Shown piece by piece: positions 57,796 through 64,000 of a stretch of 64,000 nucleotides of DNA; the first letter of the stretch is position 1, and every line of letters starts with the position of its first letter. This stretch comes from Halioglobus sp. (lineage in GTDB: Bacteria > Pseudomonadota > Gammaproteobacteria > Pseudomonadales > Halieaceae). Below the pieces are notes generated by a model. The model ran no database searches, was not told the DNA's origin, and saw only the letters and a program-made list of their open reading frames with translations. The translations under genes were made by a program, and so were the position numbers. Where the stretch lies: NCBI GenBank assembly GCA_002699145.1, contig PABK01000034.1:1-64000 (forward strand). The letters run 5' to 3'.

Positions 57796-59319
57796 TCAGT
57801 CCAGGTTGACGACCGGGTTGTCCGCCAGTTCGCCGCGCAGCGCCCGGCGCAGGCGGCCCAGCCGGTGCATGGCGAAGGCCGCGCCAAACCGCGCCAGCCG
57901 CAGCAGGTGGGCGGGATGGCGCAGGGAAAACTTCGTGTAGTACCAGTTCACCCGGGGCTTGCTGTAAAAGGCCACGAGCAGTTTGCGGTACTCGCGTTCG
58001 ATGTCCTCTATGCTCATGCCCTCGGGTGACCAGAGAAAATTCATCCCGTTCATTTTTTGCCAGTGGTCGTCGCGAATGGAGGTGCCGTACAGGTCGCGGT
58101 AAATCGGCGAGCCGGGGTAGGGGGTGAACTTGGTCAGGTTCATGATGGTGAGCGGGGTTTCACGCAGGAAGGCGCGGGTCATGGCGATGGTCTCCTGCGT
58201 TTCGCCGGGGTAGCCGAGCATGAACAACCCCTTGCTGCGGATACCGGCGCGCTCGGTCCACTGCAAGGCCTCCCTGGAGCGCGAGACGTCCGCCGATTTG
58301 TCCATTTTCTGCAGCAGCGTATTCGAACCCGACTCCAGGCCGAAGCTGATTTCCCAGCAGCCGGCGCGGCGCATGAGTTTGAGCAGGTCCGGTTTCACCA
58401 CGTCGACGCGCGAAGCGCAGCTCCAGGTCATGCCCAGGTCGTGCTCGATGATCAGTTCGCACAGTTCCGTGGTGCGCTTGCGGCTGGCGGTAAACAGGTC
58501 GTCGACGAACATGATGTGGCGGATGCCGTAGCGATTCTTCAGGTGCGCCATGATGTCGAAGACGCGACGCGCGCTGTAGGCGCGTACCGCCTCGCCAAAG
58601 GTGGAGGTGTCGCAGAACTTGCAGTGGAAGGGACAGCCGCGTGACGCGGCGATGGATGCGACCGGGCCCGCGGGGTAGTCGAAGATCGCCGGCTTGTAGG
58701 CCCGCGGGAAATCCGGCAGCAGGTCCCAGGCGGGCAGCGTCAGGCGGTCCATGTCGCGGTTGAGATGGTGCTTCGGCGCGACGTGCAGGCGATGGGTCAG
58801 TTCGAATTTTTCCAGGTAGACCAGGCCGGCGATCTCCGCGGTGTCCGCACCCTGTTCCAGCGCGTTGAGCAGGTTGACGAGGATCTCCTCTCCCTCGCCC
58901 ACCACCGCGTAGTCGAATTCGTGGAAACGCTGCATGGTCTCCGCCGCCATCGAGGAAATATGCGGGCCGCCGACGACAACGACAGTTTCGGGCAGCTGGA
59001 ATTTGATGCGCCTGGCGATCTCGGCCGCGCACCAGACACCAACAGTGAACAGGGTGATGCCCACGTAGGCGGGGCGCTCGCGACAGACCCGCGCCACCAC
59101 GTCATCGATCGACAGGTTGAAGATGTCGCTCTCGATGATGGAGGGATGGTAGCCGTGTTCGCGCACCTCGGCAGCCAGGTGCAGCAGGCCCAGTGACGGC
59201 GCCTGGTTGGTGACATGGCGCACAAAGTCGAAATCCCTGGAGACCCGCTCATAGGGCGGGGTGACCAGCACGATTTTCCTGTTGCTGCCGGAGGGTGCCG
59301 CGTGGTCAGGCTGTGGCAT
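57796..59319 (-). CDS. B12-binding-domain radical SAM enzyme
   Basis: The 507-residue product has an N-terminal cobalamin-binding-like Rossmann domain (PSLGLLHLAAEVREHG, then VVVVGGPHISSM) without the DxHxxG lower-ligand motif. It is followed by the radical SAM Cys triad CPFHCKFC (Cys229, 233, 236) and a SAM barrel with FVDDLFTASRKR and GLESGSNTLLQKM. Such enzymes methylate or rearrange unactivated carbons. It lies at the end of the pigment locus in an operon with the halogenase-like gene, so a tailoring role is inferred. Confidence 0.88.
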   Translation of the reverse strand: MPQPDHAAPSGSNRKIVLVTPPYERVSRDFDFVRHVTNQAPSLGLLHLAAEVREHGYHPSIIESDIFNLSIDDVVARVCRERPAYVGITLFTVGVWCAAEIARRIKFQLPETVVVVGGPHISSMAAETMQRFHEFDYAVVGEGEEILVNLLNALEQGADTAEIAGLVYLEKFELTHRLHVAPKHHLNRDMDRLTLPAWDLLPDFPRAYKPAIFDYPAGPVASIAASRGCPFHCKFCDTSTFGEAVRAYSARRVFDIMAHLKNRYGIRHIMFVDDLFTASRKRTTELCELIIEHDLGMTWSCASRVDVVKPDLLKLMRRAGCWEISFGLESGSNTLLQKMDKSADVSRSREALQWTERAGIRSKGLFMLGYPGETQETIAMTRAFLRETPLTIMNLTKFTPYPGSPIYRDLYGTSIRDDHWQKMNGMNFLWSPEGMSIEDIEREYRKLLVAFYSKPRVNWYYTKFSLRHPAHLLRLARFGAAFAMHRLGRLRRALRGELADNPVVNLD

Positions 59320-59362
59320 GGGTCGGGCTCTATGCTGTGGGCGGTGAAGTGATGCCTGGTGC

Positions 59363-59368
59363 AGTATA
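59363..59368 (-). promoter_or_regulatory. Candidate -10 element TATACT of the radical SAM operon
   Basis: The plus strand reads AGTATA, giving TATACT on the minus strand, about 44 bases before the ATG at 59319. No clear -35. Similar TATACT cores precede other genes at 40685, 60741 and 63925. Confidence 0.35.
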
Positions 59369-59452
59369 CGGCCTGGCTGGCTCGACGCCACCTCGGAACG
59401 CGCAGCGCTTTGCGCGCGGCCGTCCCGAGCGGCGGTCTCGCGCCTTCTGCCG

Positions 59453-60541
59453 CTAGCTGCCCTGCGGCCGCGAGGTGCCGACGTGGATTTCCACGCGGCG
59501 ATTCAGCCTGCGGTTGTTGTCCGAACTGTTGGGGACCAGCGGGTCCAGTTCCCCCAGGCCGGTGTAGGTGATGCGCTGCGGGTCGAGGCCGGCGCCCACC
59601 AGGTACTCGCGCACCGCCGCCGCGCGCCGCTCCGACAGTCCCTGGTTGTATTCTTCCGAGCCCAGGTCGCAGGTGTGGCCGATGATGTCCACGCCGCCGA
59701 CCTTGATCCCGCGGCCCTTGATCTGCTCGCCGATTTTTGCCAGTTCGGCCTTGCCGTGGCTGGTCAGCACCGCGCTATCGAACGCGAACAGGGCCATGGA
59801 GGACAGGGTGTGCGTCTCGATCGCCACCGGCGCCATGAGTACCGAGGCGACGTAGTCGGTCATGGCAGCGGGCGCCAGGATATCCGCCGCGGCGACCGCG
59901 CTGTCGCAGCTGGCGTTGGCGGTGATGTCGGCGATCAGCGTGTTGTTGCTGTCGTGGTCGCCGATTTTTACCGTGTGCAGGCACAGGCGCTCGCCGTGCT
60001 GCGCGCGCAGCGCTGCCACTGCCTGCTTCACACCGTCGGGGTCGCTCCAGCGGAAGTCGCTGAAGATCACCACGGCAATCTGCCCCTCGTCCCCTGCGAG
60101 CATGTCGTTGCCCAGTTCCAGCGCGTCGACGATGGGCGTGGTGCTGCGCGCGCAGTCGATGGACCCCAGCGCCTGCAGGAACTCGCCGGAGTTGTACCCG
60201 GTCATGCCGTAAATGGTCTTCGCCACGCCGTTGCCCATGCAGCTGCCCGCGCCCTTGCCGAAAATCACCATGCCGGCGTTGAACGCGACTTCGGGCACCG
60301 CGCTGTTGAAGCTGGCGACCATGTCCTGGGCGGCGTGGATCTTCGGCCTGGCCGGGTCGTCGTCGCGCATCGAGCCCGAGGTGTCCAGCAGCACCAGGAA
60401 CGAGTCGACCCTGGGCACGTGGTAGGTGAGGTCCACGGCTGCAACCTGGTTTGCCGCCGGCGTGTAGGGCGTGCCGCCGCAGGCGCTTAGCAGGCCCAGG
60501 GCAAGTGCCGCTGTCACTGCGTGGAAAATGCGCGTGATCAT
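59453..60541 (-). CDS. Lipoprotein with von Willebrand A and OmpA domains
   Basis: The 362-residue product has a lipoprotein signal (LALGLLSAC). A VWA domain follows with an intact MIDAS start, LLDTSGSMRD, and IVIFSDFRW-like strands. A C-terminal OmpA/Pal peptidoglycan-binding domain closes it (FAFDSAVLTSHGKAELAKIG, IIGHTCDLGSEEYNQGLSERRAAAV, NRRLNRRVEI). It should tie the outer membrane to peptidoglycan and bind a metal-dependent partner through the VWA site. It lies between the radical SAM gene and a divergent serine hydrolase. Confidence 0.88.
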   Translation of the reverse strand: MITRIFHAVTAALALGLLSACGGTPYTPAANQVAAVDLTYHVPRVDSFLVLLDTSGSMRDDDPARPKIHAAQDMVASFNSAVPEVAFNAGMVIFGKGAGSCMGNGVAKTIYGMTGYNSGEFLQALGSIDCARSTTPIVDALELGNDMLAGDEGQIAVVIFSDFRWSDPDGVKQAVAALRAQHGERLCLHTVKIGDHDSNNTLIADITANASCDSAVAAADILAPAAMTDYVASVLMAPVAIETHTLSSMALFAFDSAVLTSHGKAELAKIGEQIKGRGIKVGGVDIIGHTCDLGSEEYNQGLSERRAAAVREYLVGAGLDPQRITYTGLGELDPLVPNSSDNNRRLNRRVEIHVGTSRPQGS

Positions 60542-60740
60542 GCCTAACTCCTTGAATTCACGTTGTTTTGGCTATGCTTCCAGCAAGCCGCGGGAGGGTC
60601 CGCCGGCGCGCTCGGGTGGGGCTGAGAGGCAGTAAAGCACACGAGGCAGAAATCGGGAAAGGTCATATGTCATGTTTTTCAGCGGCCGCACCGGCGCCAG
60701 GCGTGGCCGCGGCGCCCTGCACGTGGCCGGCGGACTGGCC

Positions 60741-60746
60741 TATACT
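60741..60746 (+). promoter_or_regulatory. Candidate -10 element TATACT
   Basis: TATACT in CTGGCCTATACTGCC, 33 bases before the TTG at 60779. The flank GGCCTATACTG repeats that at 40685. The -35 region is not clear. The 237-base divergent gap holds nothing else recognised. Confidence 0.45.
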
Positions 60747-60778
60747 GCCGGGCCCTGATTGCGCACGAGGGTGTCGCC

Positions 60779-62134
60779 TTGCTCTTGCTGAAACGGATGA
60801 TCCTGGCCCTGATCCTGCTGCCACTGGCGCTGTTGCTGGCCCTGTGGTGGTTTGCGGATATTTCCCCGCGCCAGCTGGCGCCGGCGACGGCGCTGGCGAC
60901 GGGCATGGGCGCCAAGCTCGCCTGCTCCTCCCGCTACCTGTCCGGCTTCGACGCGCAACGCGTCAGCGACGACCTGGCCAGCTATTCCGCGCTGACGCGG
61001 CTGCTGTCCTACCGTGACCTGCCGGAGCACGCGGTGCAGGCGCGCCTGTTGTTCAGCCCGCCCTCGGTTGCGCGCTACCGCCCCGGGCTGGGCTGTACGC
61101 TGGAGTATGCGGGCTACGACGGGCTGGATGCGCTGCGCGTTCCGCCGCTGGCGCCGCCACCCCAGCTGCCCTGGCCGGCGGGCGCCGCCCCGGCGGTGCC
61201 CGAGCCGTCCCTGCAGCGGCAACTGGAGGAAATGCTCGCTGCGGACAACAGGGCCGGACTGGACACTCGCGCCTTGCTGGTCGCAGTGGATGGCCGTGTC
61301 GCCGCCGCGGCGTATGCGCCGGGTATCGACCGCGACACGCCGCTGCTAGGCTGGTCCATGGGCAAGAGCATCGTCGCCATCCTGCTGGGCAGGCTGGAGG
61401 CGCTGGGGGCGCTGCAGCGCGACGAGCAGGACCTGTTTCCCGCCTGGTCGGCGGACGCGCGCGTGGGCATCAGCGTGGAAAACCTGTTGCAGATGTCGTC
61501 CGGCCTGGCTTTCGACGAGGAGTACGTGCCCGGCAGCGATTCCACGCGCATGTTGTTTAGCGCGCCCAGCGCCGCGGACGTCGCCATGGCGAGCCCGCTG
61601 CAACACCCTCCCGGCAGCTATTTCTCCTATTCTTCCGGCACCACCAACCTGCTCGCCAGGCTGGCCTTCGAGCGCCTGGGAGCCGACCCGCAGGCGCTGG
61701 TGGACTTTTTTCACCGCGAACTCGCCCTACCCATGGGCCTGGAAACCATGGTGCTGGAGCCTGACGCCAGCGGCGTGCCCGTGGGCAGTTCCTATGTCTA
61801 CGCCAGCGCCCGCGACTGGGCGCGTTTCGGCCAGTTGCTGCTCGATGGCGGGCGCAGCAACGGCCGGCGCTTGCTGGACGCGGCCTGGGTGACAGCGGCA
61901 TCGCGGCCCAACGCCAGCGCCAACGACCCGCGCTACGGCTACCAGCTCTGGCTCAACGCCGGGGGAGAGCGGCGCTGGCCGTCCCTGCCGGACGACGCCT
62001 ACGCCATGCTCGGCAACCGCGAACAGGTGGTGATGATCGTGCCCTCGGCGCGCGCGGTTCTGGTGCGCCTGGGCTGGAGCGACCGCGCCTACCCGGTCGA
62101 CGACAACTTCGCGCGCATCCTCGATGCGCTATGA
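60779..62134 (+). CDS. Serine hydrolase, beta-lactamase family
   Basis: The 451-residue product has an N-terminal membrane anchor (LILLPLALLLALWWF). The catalytic core has SMGKS (SxxK in GWSMGKSIVAILLG), the second motif YSSG in FSYSSGTTNLLAR, and LGNREQVVMIVPSARAVLVRLG at the end. Class C-like hydrolases of this type are esterases or peptidases. The TTG start at 60779 has GAGGG upstream, and ATG 60797 is an alternative. It is followed after 31 bases by a small membrane-protein gene, probably co-transcribed. Confidence 0.8.
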   Translation: MLLLKRMILALILLPLALLLALWWFADISPRQLAPATALATGMGAKLACSSRYLSGFDAQRVSDDLASYSALTRLLSYRDLPEHAVQARLLFSPPSVARYRPGLGCTLEYAGYDGLDALRVPPLAPPPQLPWPAGAAPAVPEPSLQRQLEEMLAADNRAGLDTRALLVAVDGRVAAAAYAPGIDRDTPLLGWSMGKSIVAILLGRLEALGALQRDEQDLFPAWSADARVGISVENLLQMSSGLAFDEEYVPGSDSTRMLFSAPSAADVAMASPLQHPPGSYFSYSSGTTNLLARLAFERLGADPQALVDFFHRELALPMGLETMVLEPDASGVPVGSSYVYASARDWARFGQLLLDGGRSNGRRLLDAAWVTAASRPNASANDPRYGYQLWLNAGGERRWPSLPDDAYAMLGNREQVVMIVPSARAVLVRLGWSDRAYPVDDNFARILDAL

Positions 62135-62165
62135 TGCGCTCTCCGGTTTCACGCCAGGGAGGTGC

Positions 62166-62573
62166 ATGATGTCCAGCCATACACAACAGCCGCTGTACCG
62201 GGATTTTCTGTCCCTGTACGGACTGTTCCTGCTTTGCTACACCGTGATACACCTGAAGTTCGAGTGGAATTTCTGGATGCTCGACGACTTCGCCATTTTT
62301 GCCAAGTACGCCCAGGGTGACGACCCGCTGACCCACCTGGCCATCGCCAAGAAGGTGTATTTCACCAAGGCGACCTGGATGATCCTGCTGGTATGGCTGT
62401 GCGCGCTGCGCGTACCCTTCCGTCGTGCCCTGGCGGCCAGCTTCCTGGTCTACGCGGTGGAATTGTTGTTGCTGTTTCCCTTCAATATCTACAACGGCCT
62501 GAACCTGCTGCTCGCCGGCGGCTTCGCCCTGCAGGAAGTGCTGATGTACCGCGACGCGCGCCGCGGCGGCTGA
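62166..62573 (+). CDS. Small four-helix membrane protein
   Basis: The 135-residue product has four hydrophobic helices (near residues 12-29, 65-82, 90-105, 106-124). No catalytic motif was recognised. GGAGGTG lies a few bases before two consecutive ATG codons at 62166 and 62169. It follows the serine hydrolase closely and converges on the aminotransferase gene. Function unknown. Confidence 0.65.
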   Translation: MMSSHTQQPLYRDFLSLYGLFLLCYTVIHLKFEWNFWMLDDFAIFAKYAQGDDPLTHLAIAKKVYFTKATWMILLVWLCALRVPFRRALAASFLVYAVELLLLFPFNIYNGLNLLLAGGFALQEVLMYRDARRGG

Positions 62574-62586
62574 CCCACCGCCCGGC

Positions 62587-63888
62587 TCAGGCCAGCGCGC
62601 GGATCTGCGCCAGCGCGCGGTCGATTTCCGCCTCGTCGTTGAGCAGGCTGGGCGCGAAGCGCGCATGGCTCTGCCGGTAGGGTGTGGCGCTCATGATGAT
62701 GCCCTTGGCGTGCAGGCGCTCCACCACCTGCTGCGGCTTCATGCCCGCCACGTCGAAGCAGACCAGGCCCGATGACAGTGCGCTGTCCGCCGGGGTGTGC
62801 AGCGTCACGTGGGGCATCGCCGCCAGTCCCTCCTTGGTCTGCGTGTTGAGTGCGTGGATGCGCGCCTGCACGTTGGCCTTGCCCAGTTGCAGGTGCAGCC
62901 TGAACGCCTCGGGCAGCGCCCAGCGGTGTTCGAAGGAGTGAAATCCCCCCGGGGTGAAGTACATGCCCCGCGGCACGTGTTCGGGCTTGAGCAGGCCCAG
63001 CCAGGGTCCGTAGGCCGCGCCGAAGGCGGGAATGACCGGTTCGCAGCGCGCCCAGCCGGCGTCGCTGCCCCAGATCATGCCGGTGCCGCGCGGGCCGAAG
63101 ATCCACTTGTGGGTGCCGGCAATGAAAAAGTCGCAGCCCAGTTGCGTCACGTCCTGGTCTTCGATACCGAACCCGTGTACCCCGTCGACACAGAACAGGA
63201 TACGCGCGGACTCGTCGCGATCCCGGTTGGCCTCCTCAACCACCTGCGCCAGCGCCTGCACCGGCAGCTTTACCCCGGTGCTGGAGTGCACCCAGGTCAC
63301 CGCCACCACGCGGGTGCGCGCGGTGATCGCGCTCTTCAGTCGCGCCTGGCACTGCTCGACGGACACCGTCGCCGGTTCGTCGTAGAGGGCCACGCGGCGC
63401 ACCGTGGCGCCGCTGCGCGCCGCCTTGTGCTGCAGCGACATGTCCGTCGAGTAGTGGTCGTGCACGGTCTGCAGCAGTTCGTCGCCGGCCTGCACGCGCA
63501 GGCCGCTGTAGACCATCGCCAGGCCCATGGTGGTGCTGTCGGTCAGCGCGACTTGCTGCCAGCGGCCCCCCATGTAGTCGGCCGCGGCCCGGGCGCAGTC
63601 CCCCTCCATGGCGATGCCGTGACTGTGGTAGTAATCCGCCGGGTTGGCGTCCAGAGCCCGCCGGTGGGTCTCGATGGCGCGCGCCACTGGCGCGGGGTGC
63701 GAGGCGAGCAGGAAGGTCGCCAGGTGCACGTAGTCCGGGGTCAGCGAGAACTGCGCACGCAGCCCGCGCCAGTCCGCCGCGGCGACCGGCGCTGCGGCGG
63801 CTGCCGGCTCCGTCGCCTGCGCCTGGGCCGCAAGCGCCGTGGCGCCCAGCGCCAGTGAAGCATTTTCGAGGAATTCCCGTCTGCGCAT
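62587..63888 (-). CDS. Tat-exported class V aminotransferase-fold protein
   Basis: The 433-residue product begins with a twin-arginine signal (RRREFLENASLALGATALAA). The PLP-dependent class V aminotransferase/isopenicillin-N-epimerase-like fold follows, with the PLP Lys in FIAGTHKWIFGPRGTG and the cofactor Asp in CVDGVHGFG. Export by Tat suits a protein that binds its PLP before crossing the membrane. Such periplasmic epimerase-like proteins (as in pyoverdine maturation) act on amino-acid-derived compounds. The substrate here is unknown. Confidence 0.82.
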   Translation of the reverse strand: MRRREFLENASLALGATALAAQAQATEPAAAAAPVAAADWRGLRAQFSLTPDYVHLATFLLASHPAPVARAIETHRRALDANPADYYHSHGIAMEGDCARAAADYMGGRWQQVALTDSTTMGLAMVYSGLRVQAGDELLQTVHDHYSTDMSLQHKAARSGATVRRVALYDEPATVSVEQCQARLKSAITARTRVVAVTWVHSSTGVKLPVQALAQVVEEANRDRDESARILFCVDGVHGFGIEDQDVTQLGCDFFIAGTHKWIFGPRGTGMIWGSDAGWARCEPVIPAFGAAYGPWLGLLKPEHVPRGMYFTPGGFHSFEHRWALPEAFRLHLQLGKANVQARIHALNTQTKEGLAAMPHVTLHTPADSALSSGLVCFDVAGMKPQQVVERLHAKGIIMSATPYRQSHARFAPSLLNDEAEIDRALAQIRALA

Positions 63889-63938
63889 GTGTCTCTCCCG
63901 AGCATGGTTTTTTGCGGGCAGGTATATACTGATCGCGC

Positions 63939-64000
63939 ATGCTGTACAAGGGTAGTCGTGTGGTGGGCAGAAAAACGCAAGTCGTCGCGGTCGGCCTGGC
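63939..64000 (+). CDS. Possible gene start, cut by the window edge
   Basis: An ATG at 63939 opens a frame to the right edge (MLYKGSRVVGRKTQVVAVGL). The Arg/Lys then hydrophobic order is compatible with a signal peptide. A TATACT core at 63925-63930 lies so close that the transcript would be leaderless, or the real start is a GTG at 63960 or 63963. Only about 20 residues are visible, so this is tentative. Confidence 0.35.
   Translation, partial: MLYKGSRVVGRKTQVVAVGL

Overview
The window is GC-rich, densely coded and free of rRNA or tRNA genes. It reads as the chromosome of a marine gammaproteobacterium, most likely of the Halieaceae (OM60/NOR5) or a close relative. That placement is an inference from the mix of genes: a PEP-CTERM/PrsT pair, Ser/Thr kinases, a sphingomonad-type TonB receptor, Coq4-like and choice-of-anchor proteins, and a xanthomonadin/aryl-polyene pigment locus. 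No phage, plasmid, IS transposase, CRISPR array or clear pseudogene was seen.

Layout. 1-7 kb: a repeat patch, an outer-membrane barrel protein, a DUF4345-like protein, a pteridine-reductase-like SDR, an FG-GAP/ASPIC-UnbV secreted protein, a MAPEG protein, a serine-hydrolase lipoprotein and a YidB-like protein. 7.1-13.4 kb: a signalling island. A LysM/TPR lipoprotein and a membrane FHA protein face a convergent operon of PP2C phosphatase, Ser/Thr kinase with periplasmic sensor and HAMP, polysaccharide deacetylase and TPR lipoprotein. 13.5-18.4 kb: an SDR, then a PEP-CTERM protein preceded by a consensus CRP site and a sigma-54-type promoter, then PrsT, the TPR protein of the exosortase/exopolysaccharide system. 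18.4-31.3 kb: a PHP-type metallohydrolase, a multicopper oxidase with a CopB-like tail, a GGDEF protein, a TonB receptor/SnoaL/hydrolase operon, a GH29 fucosidase-like lipoprotein and a secreted unknown. 31.3-41.2 kb: a Coq4-like protein, a NodB deacetylase, a sterol-desaturase-family protein, a retropepsin-like protease, and an operon of a choice-of-anchor-V/sugar-dehydrogenase protein, a second Ser/Thr kinase with a Cys-paired periplasmic repeat domain, and two secreted proteins.

41.2-59.3 kb: a complete-looking aryl-polyene (xanthomonadin-type) cluster. Two divergent operons start near 49.6 kb. The left operon runs chorismatase (XanB2-like), acyltransferase, ACP, glycosyltransferase, thioesterase, LolA-like, MMPL exporter, ketoreductase, ketosynthase. 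The right operon runs methyltransferase, ACP, membrane protein, AMP-dependent aryl ligase, dehydratase, LpxL-like acyltransferase, ketosynthase, chain-length-factor-like protein, dehydratase. A convergent pair, a halogenase-like flavoenzyme and a B12-binding radical SAM enzyme, closes the locus. The inferred route is: chorismate to hydroxybenzoate, activation onto ACP, polyene elongation by KS/CLF, KR and DH, aryl tailoring (methylation, halogenation), transfer to a lipid or glycolipid, and export to the outer membrane by the MMPL and LolA-like proteins.

59.4-64 kb: a VWA/OmpA lipoprotein, a serine hydrolase, a small membrane protein, a Tat-exported class V aminotransferase-fold protein, and the first codons of a possible gene running off the right edge.

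Assignments come from reading motifs by eye. No database search was run, so family names are strong only where catalytic motifs are cited.
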